Origin: a virus
IMG/VR virus record: IMGVR_UViG_3300040815_002537
Coordinates: 1-23,651 of that record
Length of the DNA stretch: 23,651 nucleotides
Strand: one strand, 5' to 3'
Shown: piece by piece, positions 12,326 through 20,095 of the stretch
Position numbering within the stretch: position 1 is the stretch's first letter
Layout of the letters: each line of letters begins with the position of its first letter
The notes under the pieces: generated by a model
The model's input: the letters and a program-made list of their open reading frames with translations, nothing else
Told to the model about the DNA's origin: nothing
Databases searched by the model: none
Position numbers and translations under genes: made by a program

Positions 12326-14866
12326 TTAGGAAAAGAAATCCTCTAGTGTACTTACCTTTTCGGAAGTCCAGTTTAATGCGTCTAGAATATGCTCGATTGG
12401 GCTGAGGAAAACCTTTTCAAACTGGGTGTCATAGTCAATGTATTCGTGCAAGCCAAGTTCCTTCGGCAAGACACCTGGGAAAGATATTGTATTTTCTCGC
12501 AGAGGATTTGGCAATTTAAGATATACAAATTTTACCTTGTCACCACCACTGACTGTTTCATAGCGCTTATCGAGTTTATTCTGTTTAAGAAAATGGTTAT
12601 AGAGTATGGCACCGCGGACGTGAATAGGTGTGCCTTTACGATACAAGGAACCACGATCCTCATATTTAGAAATGTTGTCAGTGCCAGAAGTCTTACCAAT
12701 ATCTTCTGGGCCGTAGGATTTAAACTCCGAGCGGAATTTGGCAATAAACGCTTGGGTTTCCTCTTCGGAACCATTCATAATAACGGCAAAGGTTTCTTTC
12801 ATTTTGTCACGACATATTTCTGGAGTAGATGAGCGAACCGATTCAAGTCCTGTAACAGCAATTTTTGGCGTTTCATAATGCACACCTTCGGAATTTAGTG
12901 TATTCATAATGTAGCGCTTCTTGGCAACAAACAAGGATTTGTCCGTAATCTTTTCACGTTTCATAAACATTGCCTGTCGGTAGGCACCCATACGAGTTGC
13001 CAATGCCTCATAGCCATCATCAAGTATTTTTTCAATTTTGGTTCCGCAAACCTCATCCAAGAACTTTTCACCCTTTTCTCGAGGTATGTCAGTGGTTCCA
13101 AAGACCTGTTCAATTAATGGGCCAAAATGAACATATATAGAGTCTGTGTCGATATAAGCAATATAATCAACATCAGTAGTCTTAAGTAATTTGTTCATGT
13201 ACTCATTGACGGATTTTTGTGCCCACCGAATAGACAGTTGTCCAGATGTCGTAATTGCCTCGGCCATAGCATTAATATAGTAAAGAAAATATATGTTTGC
13301 GGTGGCACCATAAAGACTGTTCATAGCAATTTTGATAGCCATTTGCTGGTTATGTAATTGAGTCGCCTCTCGTTTCAGTTCCGCCTTTGACTGGGGGTCA
13401 GTAGCATTTTCTAAGTCTTGTTCGACCCGTAACATATTCTGTTTGATTATTTTTCGGTTACCATAATATTCATCAATAATGCCAGGAATAATACCAACTT
13501 TTTCATTATCAAAACAAACACCATTTGCACAAACAGACACCGATGGGTCATCGTTTTGGAATTTTTCATCAATTACCATATCCTGAGAAACATACTCTCT
13601 GCGATCATCAACATAGGTTTCAGGTGACATATTATATTGAAGCATGAGATGGGGATACAGTGAGTTCAAATCAAACGAGACAACCCAAGGATGCAAACCA
13701 ACATCCGGATCCTTTACAAAGCCACCGACAAGATCTTCTACCCGTTCACCAGGGCCACCTTTAATATCAGGAACAATTTTATCTGCGAGGAGCCGTCGGT
13801 AAATAGTATCCTCCCAGATACCAACGGTGCCAAATGCTGAATGATAATTACCACCACCGCCATACGCAACAGTTAATACCAAAGATAAGAGTCCGGCTTC
13901 ATCCTCTAACCTTTGGATCAATTGGGTATCCTTAAGGTTATAATCCAGATAGAGTTGAGGATTACGTTCGTACAATTCGGTAAGGTTTCCGTATTCAGAA
14001 TAATCCAATTTCTTTTCGCCAAGAACAACACTGGCAATATGGTCGAGTTTGTATGATTCCTGAGGTCCATATTTGTAACCAAACTTTTTAAAGGCATCCA
14101 TATAGTCAATTACGGCCAAACCACTGAGTGAATATGTCGATTGTTCTTTGCCGAAAAATGTTCTACTGTTCTTTTTGATTGAACGATTCGGAGACAAATC
14201 CTTTGCACGTTCCTCACCAAATAACCTAATAATTCTGGTAACAATATACATGATGTCAAAGTATTCAACGTTCCAGCCAGTAACGATATCTGGGTAATCA
14301 TATTTCCAAATATCAATGAACCGACGAAGCAATGCCTCTTCGGTATCAAATTTCATAAACTGAATGTCGTCTTGGGGAATACCGGTAATTGTTTTACTTT
14401 TATCAAAGTCTTTTCGACCGAGCAAATGGTAGGTATTTGACTTGGACGATTTATATGCAATGGAAGTAATTTCCTTATCGGCAGTATCAATATCGGCATA
14501 GCCGTCACTGATGTCAACCTCAATATCAAACGAACAGATGTTAATGTGCTTTATGTCAAATTCGATGGTACCGGGATACGTTTCCTGAATAAATTGGGTT
14601 ACGTAATTAGTAGAACCGTATATTCCCATATTGGAAATGCCTTTGTATTCCTCAACAAATTGCTTTGCATCAGACATAGAGTCAAATCGTTTGGGGTGAA
14701 GTTCTTTGTTGCCAATTAGTGACCGGTATTCACCGCCTGGCTTTCTCGTATTTAAATATAATGTTGGCTTGAAAGGCACCCTATGGGAGAACCGTTTGCC
14801 ATTTTGATAGCCACGGTGAAGGATGTTATTGCCCCAGCGTTCAACAGAAGTATAGAATTTAGACAT
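12326..14866 (-). CDS. 43: Family B DNA polymerase gp43
   Basis: The replicative polymerase with 3'-5' proofreading, 846 residues (T4: 898). Exonuclease motifs: FDIEVD (D114, E116), GWNVEYFDIMYI and YNLKDTQLIQRL. Polymerase motif A DLNSLYPHLML (about 398-408), motif B KIAMNSLYGA (about 508-517), motif C YIDTDSIYV (about 570-578). The C-terminal end, LDALNWTSEKVSTLEDFF, has the phenylalanine-bearing clamp-binding peptide at its extreme end, as in T4. AAGGAC precedes the ATG. All catalytic acids are present and the gene is intact, with no intron or split. In T4 it follows regA; here it sits between 46 and 45 with its own promoter. Confidence 0.98.
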   Translation of the reverse strand: MSKFYTSVERWGNNILHRGYQNGKRFSHRVPFKPTLYLNTRKPGGEYRSLIGNKELHPKRFDSMSDAKQFVEEYKGISNMGIYGSTNYVTQFIQETYPGTIEFDIKHINICSFDIEVDISDGYADIDTADKEITSIAYKSSKSNTYHLLGRKDFDKSKTITGIPQDDIQFMKFDTEEALLRRFIDIWKYDYPDIVTGWNVEYFDIMYIVTRIIRLFGEERAKDLSPNRSIKKNSRTFFGKEQSTYSLSGLAVIDYMDAFKKFGYKYGPQESYKLDHIASVVLGEKKLDYSEYGNLTELYERNPQLYLDYNLKDTQLIQRLEDEAGLLSLVLTVAYGGGGNYHSAFGTVGIWEDTIYRRLLADKIVPDIKGGPGERVEDLVGGFVKDPDVGLHPWVVSFDLNSLYPHLMLQYNMSPETYVDDRREYVSQDMVIDEKFQNDDPSVSVCANGVCFDNEKVGIIPGIIDEYYGNRKIIKQNMLRVEQDLENATDPQSKAELKREATQLHNQQMAIKIAMNSLYGATANIYFLYYINAMAEAITTSGQLSIRWAQKSVNEYMNKLLKTTDVDYIAYIDTDSIYVHFGPLIEQVFGTTDIPREKGEKFLDEVCGTKIEKILDDGYEALATRMGAYRQAMFMKREKITDKSLFVAKKRYIMNTLNSEGVHYETPKIAVTGLESVRSSTPEICRDKMKETFAVIMNGSEEETQAFIAKFRSEFKSYGPEDIGKTSGTDNISKYEDRGSLYRKGTPIHVRGAILYNHFLKQNKLDKRYETVSGGDKVKFVYLKLPNPLRENTISFPGVLPKELGLHEYIDYDTQFEKVFLSPIEHILDALNWTSEKVSTLEDFFS

Positions 14867-14893
14867 GTGAGTCCTTTTTTGAATGATATAACC

Positions 14894-14922
14894 ATAATAT
14901 AATACTTTGCTGGTAATGTCAA
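14894..14922 (-). promoter_or_regulatory. Sigma70-like promoter for gene 43
   Basis: TTGACA (14917-14922), 17 bases, TATTAT (14894-14899) on the - strand, start near 14886, ATG at 14866. The TGA stop of the upstream gene (14919-14921) is part of the -35 box. An AAAAAGG stretch precedes it, and GTTGACATTACC is shared with the promoter at 18677-18714. Confidence 0.78.
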
Positions 14923-15149
14923 CCTTTTTCTTTCCAAGAATCCATTTCCGTAATTATTTCGTCACCTTGTTTATCTTCAGCAATACTCAACGCCATTGCC
15001 TGTATGTCAGCAATAAGCTCTTTGCATGCATGTTTGTCATATTCTTTTAAGGAGAGTTCACTATATTCATTACGTACTCTATGAAGCATTATTGCTTTGT
15101 CTTTCATAGCTTCAATCCGTCTAATAAGATCTTCTATAGAATGTAACAT
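14919..15149 (-). CDS. Hypothetical helical protein upstream of 43 (76 aa)
   Basis: A 76-residue charged helical protein (SIEDLIRRIEAMKDKAIML, then ELIADIQAMALSIAED). It has one of the strongest ribosome sites in the window, GAGGAGG about 8 bases before the ATG, so it may be made in quantity. It lies 12 bases after the GNAT-like gene and its stop codon forms part of the 43 promoter. No recognisable domain; a helical hairpin or coiled coil is likely. Confidence 0.72.
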   Translation of the reverse strand: MLHSIEDLIRRIEAMKDKAIMLHRVRNEYSELSLKEYDKHACKELIADIQAMALSIAEDKQGDEIITEMDSWKEKG

Positions 15150-15161
15150 TTATATTCCTCC

Positions 15162-15599
15162 TCAAAGTGTATATTCAAAATTTTGGCAGGTTTTACCTTT
15201 TCTTAGTAACTTTGCCCCGTTGCGTAGATGAAACTTTTCAGCCATTTCGGTTAAAGGACTGAGGGTAACAAATCTTTTGATGTGTGGATAATTTCTTTTA
15301 ATGTATTCAGCGGTTGAAAAGATAATATCTCTGCCAGCACCTTTATCGTAACTCCAAACCGTATAGAACATAGCAGTATCTGGATCTTCTGTATTATTTA
15401 AGTCTTCCTCGACAATCCCAATACCGTTAGTATATGCAACACAGACTACAGATCTCATAGCACCATATTCTGTTTCTAAACCAAAAACCTGCCTGCCATT
15501 TGTAAGCCGCCACTCAAAATCAAGATGTGGCCTGACAGGGTCGTCTTTAATATAATTTCGTTTTAAATCATTCTTATCAAACGATATTAGGTTATCCAT
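15162..15599 (-). CDS. GNAT-fold-like protein, function unknown (145 aa)
   Basis: An alpha/beta protein of 145 residues. The C-terminal block H-I-K-R-F-V-T-L-S-P-L-T-E-M-A-E-K-F-H-L-R-N-G-A recalls the end of the acetyltransferase (GNAT) fold, where a strand leads into a helix and a final R-N-G-A-x-L-L turn. A classical acetyl-CoA P-loop (Q/RxxGxG/A) is not evident, so activity is uncertain. I start at the Met of MDNLISFDK, because GGAG lies 6 bases upstream; the frame's first ATG, directly after the 46 stop, has no site. It is co-transcribed with 46. Confidence 0.68.
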   Translation of the reverse strand: MDNLISFDKNDLKRNYIKDDPVRPHLDFEWRLTNGRQVFGLETEYGAMRSVVCVAYTNGIGIVEEDLNNTEDPDTAMFYTVWSYDKGAGRDIIFSTAEYIKRNYPHIKRFVTLSPLTEMAEKFHLRNGAKLLRKGKTCQNFEYTL

Positions 15600-15611
15600 A
15601 CTTATCTCCAT

Positions 15612-17324
15612 TCAAGCTGCAATCTCACTAAAGTTTTTTATCTTATGGAATTTTATGTGAGAAGTAAATTTCTCTGCAAACTGATCACCTCTATGGGAGA
15701 TGACAAATATATTATCGTCGGTATTTAAGTTGTGCAATGTCTCGATTAGATTTTCTACTCCAACATTATCCATTGCACCATCGAGTGTTTCATCTAGTAT
15801 AAGTAAATTAGTTGAAACCGAATTGCGAAGTTTTGCAACCGCCCTCCAAGACAACATTATGGACAAAGTAATACGCAACTTTTCACCCTCGGAAAACGAA
15901 GCATATGAGAATGTGTCACGGAATCTAGACTTAATTACTTCATTGAAGTTTTCGTCAAGTTGAAAGTCAACAAACAGATCAAATGCTGCAAGATACTTAT
16001 TAATGAGCTTATTCATTACTGGAATGTATTGCCGAATAATTTTAGCCTTAATGCCACCATCTTTTAGTATAGCAGAGACAACACCTAGAACATCTTTTTG
16101 ATTAAATAATTCTTGGCGATCTTCTTGGTAAGATTTTAAATCTCCCTTGAACTTTTCTAACTTAGAAGTATCTACTTCATCAACATCCATTTCTGCCTTT
16201 TCAAGTTCTGTTTTGAACTCTTTTAATGCATTTTTAGCCAGACGAATATGTGCTTTGTGTTCTTGTATCATCAGTGACTGATCACGGATATCATCGTCAA
16301 CCTTTGAAATTTCATCTAGTCTTACTTGATATCCCTCGAGCTTTTCAGATAAATCTTTGATACCTTCTTCAACTTCTCCAGACTTTTGGCCTTTTTCCGT
16401 AATGATTTTTTCTTTAAATTCATGGTCAATTCCTTGTTTACATGTCGGGCAATTATCATGGTCGTGGTAAAAACTAAGTTCCTTTTTATGTGCGTTTAGA
16501 GTATTTTCAAGATCACGTTTTAACGCCTTGGCCTTTTCGTTCTTATTTTGGACACTTTGTTTATCGGACGTGGTTTCAATGAGCGAGGAGACCTTACCTT
16601 CGATACTTTCGATCTTGTCTTTTTCCATTTCGATGTTCGATATATGCTCACCCATCTTCTCCTTTATTTTGGTAACTTCTGCCTCTCTTATAACACGGAT
16701 ATCTTTTGCGGATTGCTCGGCAGACTCTATTTTGGCTTGTACGATATCAATTTCATAGCCATTTTCAGAGATCGTGGTTTTATTATCACTGATTTTATCT
16801 TTAACTAATAGGTTCATGGTACTGAATACCTGAATGTCTAATAAGTCCTCAATAATATCTCTTCGTTGGCCTACAGATAATTCCATAAAAGGCACATAAG
16901 TAGCAGAACCTAAAATAACAATCTGATTAAAAGATTTGTAGTTAATCCCAAGAATATTTGTCTCTAAGTAACCCTGATAATCTCGTTTTGCAGAGTCCTG
17001 ATTAATTAATTCCCCGTCTTTCCATATTTCAAATACGGAAGGATACATGCCACGCTTAATTTTATAATTATTGCCACCGACAGAGAAATCAATCTCAACG
17101 AGTTGATCTTTCTTATTAATACTGTTTACAAGCTGTGGTTTATTAATCTTGCGGAAAGGTTTACCATAAAGTCCATAAACAATTGCATCCAGCATGGTTG
17201 ATTTGCCAGAACCATTTGAACCGCTTACCAATGTTGTTGGTTTACGGTCCAAGTCTATGGTAGTAAATGAATTTCCTGTAGATAATGTGTTTTTATATCT
17301 AATTCTTTTGAAGTGTATGCGCAT
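15612..17324 (-). CDS. 46: Recombination endonuclease subunit gp46 (Rad50/SbcC-like)
   Basis: The SMC-type ATPase that works with gp47 to resect DNA ends for recombination-dependent replication and host DNA breakdown. The 570-residue protein (T4: 560) has Walker A GSNGSGKST (35-43), a long coiled coil broken near residue 293 by the zinc hook C-P-T-C, the ABC signature FSEGEKLRITLS (about 475-486) and Walker B LLILDETLD (about 505-513). The ATG overlaps the 47 stop (TAATG), so 47 and 46 are translationally coupled and made in matched amounts. All catalytic motifs are intact. Confidence 0.97.
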   Translation of the reverse strand: MRIHFKRIRYKNTLSTGNSFTTIDLDRKPTTLVSGSNGSGKSTMLDAIVYGLYGKPFRKINKPQLVNSINKKDQLVEIDFSVGGNNYKIKRGMYPSVFEIWKDGELINQDSAKRDYQGYLETNILGINYKSFNQIVILGSATYVPFMELSVGQRRDIIEDLLDIQVFSTMNLLVKDKISDNKTTISENGYEIDIVQAKIESAEQSAKDIRVIREAEVTKIKEKMGEHISNIEMEKDKIESIEGKVSSLIETTSDKQSVQNKNEKAKALKRDLENTLNAHKKELSFYHDHDNCPTCKQGIDHEFKEKIITEKGQKSGEVEEGIKDLSEKLEGYQVRLDEISKVDDDIRDQSLMIQEHKAHIRLAKNALKEFKTELEKAEMDVDEVDTSKLEKFKGDLKSYQEDRQELFNQKDVLGVVSAILKDGGIKAKIIRQYIPVMNKLINKYLAAFDLFVDFQLDENFNEVIKSRFRDTFSYASFSEGEKLRITLSIMLSWRAVAKLRNSVSTNLLILDETLDGAMDNVGVENLIETLHNLNTDDNIFVISHRGDQFAEKFTSHIKFHKIKNFSEIAA

Positions 17325-18385
17325 TAAATATTCAAAGCCTCTATATAGAGATCATCAATTAATTTCTTAATTTTAGGTTTCTCAATGGTGGTTTCAAGTG
17401 AGTCAATATAGTCGTGAAGAATATCCTTTGTGTCCTTGGTTTCATCCAAAATCTCGTCGACCCCTGCTGCTTCAAGATTAAGAGCATCATCTATTGCCTT
17501 CACATCGGCTGCGCCAGAGTCTGATAATCTGCTCATAAACATATCGTAAATATAGGGGTTAGTTCTATTCTTTACCACGACCTTAATATAGGTGTCTTTT
17601 AGCATGGAAACATCGAGATTTGCAATATCATCAATAGTCATATCCGTATCGTCATAGTCTAATTTATAGAAAATGTAATTTGGATTTAGTACACGAGTAA
17701 CTTCACGTGTTTCTGTATCAAACACATTAAACCCTCGCTTGCCTTGATAATCGGACCAGGTCATCTCATATGGGGCGCCTAGATACTCGATATTTTTATA
17801 TCTGGACGGGTGGTGAAAATGACCTGAATATACAGATTCAAATCCTTTAAACACATCCATATTCATACCATGTGTGCACAATTGACCTTTCATCATTTCA
17901 AAGCCTTGAACTTCAAGATGGCCCATTAATACGTGTGCAGTAGATTCCTGTACAGCCTTCATGCACTCTTCGGCATTTGCTTTTGAAATCCATGGCAGCA
18001 TTAAGAATTTGGTAGACCCAAAAGTTATTTCCTCAGGAGAATGCTCGTATATGTGAAAATTATCGTATTCTCTAAGTAGCAAATTCATTGAATTGACTTC
18101 GTTGGTATTGGTATAATATGTAGTATGATTACCAACTAGAGCATGATAATTGATATTTCTTTTGGCTAGTTGGTCAAAAAAGTATTTCTTGCCACGCTGT
18201 AATGAAACATAATTAATAAACTTGCGCCTATCAAATGTATCACCCAAATCAAATACGGTATCAATACCATGCTCATCCAGATATGGAAAAAACACTTCCA
18301 TAAAGAATTTTTCTTGGTGGTTCTGAAAGATATTACTATCCCCTCTGACACCAATATGCATATCTGTTACAATTGCAATTTTCAA
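17324..18385 (-). CDS. 47: Recombination endonuclease subunit gp47 (Mre11/SbcD-like)
   Basis: The nuclease partner of gp46, a 353-residue calcineurin-like phosphoesterase (T4: 339). Metal-binding motifs run in order: D-M-H-I-G (8-12), D-L-G-D-T-F-D-R-R (near 46-54), V-G-N-H-T (near 91-95), M-G-H-L-E and S-G-H-F-H-H. The start codon is TTG: GAGGG lies 6 bases before it, it overlaps the stop of the upstream gene by 3 bases, and the protein begins KIAIVTDMHIG, leaving no room for a later ATG before the first motif. The weak start may set the 47:46 ratio. Confidence 0.96.
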   Translation of the reverse strand: MKIAIVTDMHIGVRGDSNIFQNHQEKFFMEVFFPYLDEHGIDTVFDLGDTFDRRKFINYVSLQRGKKYFFDQLAKRNINYHALVGNHTTYYTNTNEVNSMNLLLREYDNFHIYEHSPEEITFGSTKFLMLPWISKANAEECMKAVQESTAHVLMGHLEVQGFEMMKGQLCTHGMNMDVFKGFESVYSGHFHHPSRYKNIEYLGAPYEMTWSDYQGKRGFNVFDTETREVTRVLNPNYIFYKLDYDDTDMTIDDIANLDVSMLKDTYIKVVVKNRTNPYIYDMFMSRLSDSGAADVKAIDDALNLEAAGVDEILDETKDTKDILHDYIDSLETTIEKPKIKKLIDDLYIEALNI

Positions 18386-18792
18386 AGTTTACCCTCTTGT
18401 CTCATCTTTGCTCTAATTTTGGTAGCAGAAATGCTATGGGTCTCAGCACCAAGATCATGCTCTGTAAATGTATAGCCAACACCCCTACCATAGCTTATGT
18501 CGACAATGTTTGGTACTTCCAAAATAAGATATTCCCTGCCGTTTTCATATCCATGAGGAAGTAATCCTTTTTCAATATTTTCAATAACATCAATCATGCC
18601 AAAAGGATTGTCATCTTGTTTAGCAGTACGTCCTGCACCAGCATCATTTCCTACAATCCCACCTACATCTCTTACCATTATAACAACTTGTCCGGTAATG
18701 TCAACACATTTTTTGAACAACGCTGTATGTCCGTCATGCCATGGCTGCCAACGTCCTAACATCTGCACTGTCGGCTTTTTATAATCAAACAT
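18382..18792 (-). CDS. Cytidylyltransferase-like nucleotidyltransferase
   Basis: A 136-residue HxGH-type nucleotidyltransferase. It shows GRWQPWHDGHTALFKK (13-28; the HxGH equivalent is H19-D-G-H22), the second-strand block VVIMVRDV and the C-terminal ISATKIR (121-127; ISxTxxR). This family adds AMP or CMP to phosphorylated substrates such as NMN, glycerol phosphate or FMN. Similar genes in marine T4-like phages are usually called cytidylyltransferase. AAGGAG precedes the ATG. It overlaps the flanking genes at both ends. A strong promoter-like sequence lies inside it. A role in NAD or cofactor salvage, or in making an activated sugar, is possible; the substrate cannot be deduced. Confidence 0.85.
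   Translation of the reverse strand: MFDYKKPTVQMLGRWQPWHDGHTALFKKCVDITGQVVIMVRDVGGIVGNDAGAGRTAKQDDNPFGMIDVIENIEKGLLPHGYENGREYLILEVPNIVDISYGRGVGYTFTEHDLGAETHSISATKIRAKMRQEGKL
18677..18714 (-). promoter_or_regulatory. Intragenic promoter ahead of 47-46
   Basis: AAAAAATGTGTTGACA (18699-18714), 16 bases, exact TATAAT (18677-18682), inside the nucleotidyltransferase gene on the same strand. A start near 18670 would give a leader of about 285 bases to 47. It has the best -35/-10 match of the three copies of this 16-mer. Confidence 0.65.
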
Positions 18793-19025
18793 TAGAATCT
18801 CCTTGTTACCGGAAGTGCTTTAGGACCTGAAGAAGTCATTTCCATGCCTAGAGCATTACCTACAAAAATTTTACCATTCCATTTCATTTTTATTTTATTG
18901 CCTGCAACATAGGCATCAAATGATTCACCCATTCGTATATTATCTGCTTCAGCATCAACAGCAATATCTGTTCGAGTACTAATTAATGTGGCAGTTTTTT
19001 CATAATAAACTTTTTCATTTCTCAT
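18792..19025 (-). CDS. Hypothetical small beta-rich protein (77 aa)
   Basis: A 77-residue soluble protein with alternating hydrophobic residues suggesting short beta strands (KVYYEKTATLISTR, then NKIKMKWNGKIFVGNALG). Its ATG overlaps the stop of the DUF2061 gene (ATGA) with GGAG 7 bases upstream. Its stop overlaps the ATG of the nucleotidyltransferase gene (TAATG). It is thus the middle of a tightly coupled set. The sequence gives no clear family. Confidence 0.7.
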   Translation of the reverse strand: MRNEKVYYEKTATLISTRTDIAVDAEADNIRMGESFDAYVAGNKIKMKWNGKIFVGNALGMEMTSSGPKALPVTRRF

Positions 19026-19237
19026 TTTTTAACTCCAAATGTAATATACCTATACCACAATCTTTCATGGCCATAATACAAAATAAACTTGATAATCAAG
19101 TCTGCAACAAAAATACCACCTACTGCTTGCGGCGGTAAACCAAATAACAATGCAATTATTGCAGTCGTTATGCTTGCAATTATCCTCCATGTTACTGCTT
19201 TAGCTAAATGTCGTTTTCTTGTTACCCCTTCACTCAT
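19022..19237 (-). CDS. DUF2061 inner-membrane protein
   Basis: A 71-residue protein with two membrane segments (about 17-33 and 37-54). The DUF2061 pattern is clear: K-A-V-T-W-R-I-I-A-S-I-T-T at the first segment and the closing Y-Y-G-H-E-R-L-W-Y-R. DUF2061 proteins are found in many bacteria and in marine phages, with no known biochemical role. GAGG lies 9 bases before the ATG, and the upstream gene ends 1 base away. Inner membrane location is predicted. Confidence 0.85.
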   Translation of the reverse strand: MSEGVTRKRHLAKAVTWRIIASITTAIIALLFGLPPQAVGGIFVADLIIKFILYYGHERLWYRYITFGVKK

Positions 19238-19238
19238 T

Positions 19239-19679
19239 CTATGCTACCTCATTTTCCTTTGAATAAACAGTTCTTACCATTTTACCGTTCTTTACTTTCC
19301 ATAATTCTGCTTCACCGCTGTGACGAATATATCGGCGACCACCATCAATCATTTTGCCGTCAACAAACAGGCAGTCGTGATGTGATTGGCTATACCAATA
19401 ATTACCATCTTTGTCTTGTATCATTCCAAACTCAAAATCCTCAACCTTATCGGCATTCGTAATCATTAGATGTCCGTCTGATGCTGGATCTGGATTACGA
19501 AAGAGACCGAAGTATTTGTTGCCAAACTCAGGATGCGGAGTATCTCTATAGAAAATATCCATAGGTACATCACTCGCATCAAGATCAGTACTACATACGT
19601 AAGTAATATCAACACCGTCTTTCTTACTGTATAGTTTTTCAACTCTTTCGGTATCGAAAATGGGTGCGTGTTTAATCAT
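19239..19679 (-). CDS. Hypothetical protein, Asp/Tyr-rich (146 aa)
   Basis: A soluble 146-residue protein, acidic and rich in Asp, Tyr, Phe and His (IFYRDTPHPEFGNKYFGLFR, then GNYWYSQSHHDCLFVDG). The regular strand-turn pattern suggests an all-beta fold. It overlaps the kinase gene by 8 bases. The paired His and Asp in SQSHHDC might bind a metal, but no family signature is clear. Function unknown. Confidence 0.72.
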   Translation of the reverse strand: MIKHAPIFDTERVEKLYSKKDGVDITYVCSTDLDASDVPMDIFYRDTPHPEFGNKYFGLFRNPDPASDGHLMITNADKVEDFEFGMIQDKDGNYWYSQSHHDCLFVDGKMIDGGRRYIRHSGEAELWKVKNGKMVRTVYSKENEVA

Positions 19680-20094
19680 TACGTTCCATCCATGTTTTTA
19701 CAACAGGTAATAGTTGTTGGTGTGTATCGGTAAACCATCCTTTAACATGATAATCACACATGATGGGATTCTCGAACATTTTATTAGTATCCTCAAATCG
19801 TCCTTCATCAATCGTATCCATCCAAACGCTAAAGTCAGGATCAAACTCAAGTCGTGCAGCTTCAGTAGGACAAACAAAATCTGCTACAGCAATTTTACCT
19901 GCCATTACTGCCCCGTCCGAAAGATGTTTCATTCTTGCAGCTTGTCTCATTCTACCTTCTGGCGTAAAGTCCCAGTCGTCATACCTCGTGCGTACCTCGT
20001 CTGCATTAATATGGACACCGCCTAGTAGATCAGCAAAAGGTTTTGCTAATGTACTTTTGCCACTTCCAGGTAAGCCAAAAATCAAAATTTTCAA
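19672..20094 (-). CDS. P-loop kinase, adenylylsulfate-kinase-like (TTG start)
   Basis: A 140-residue P-loop kinase: ILIFGLPGSGKSTLAK (3-18) with Walker A GLPGSGKST, then H-I-N-A-D-E-V-R-T-R (near 29-38) as in APS kinase (DGDxxR), a Met/Arg/Ala-rich helix, and a V-A-D-F-V-C-P-T-E-A-A-R block matching the xxSPxxxxR of CysC. APS kinases make PAPS from adenylylsulfate; phage members may phosphorylate something else. The start is TTG at 20094: AAGGAG, inside the end of gene 55, lies 6 bases upstream. The longer ATG frame would overlap 55 by about 90 bases. Confidence 0.82.
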   Translation of the reverse strand: MKILIFGLPGSGKSTLAKPFADLLGGVHINADEVRTRYDDWDFTPEGRMRQAARMKHLSDGAVMAGKIAVADFVCPTEAARLEFDPDFSVWMDTIDEGRFEDTNKMFENPIMCDYHVKGWFTDTHQQLLPVVKTWMERND

Positions 20095-20095
20095 G

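Noticed and set aside
12389-12832. Long + strand frame opposite the end of the polymerase gene (147 aa), with others opposite 44, 45 and the tail gene
   Set aside because: They lie wholly inside clear - strand genes, lack ribosome sites and have unprotein-like composition (strings of Phe, Ile, Ser). They are shadows.
14508-14533. TTGACA with a GATATT 17 bases away inside gene 43
   Set aside because: It encodes the invariant exonuclease motif region (IEVDISDG), has a poor -10 box and lacks the A-tract; the match is best explained by coding.
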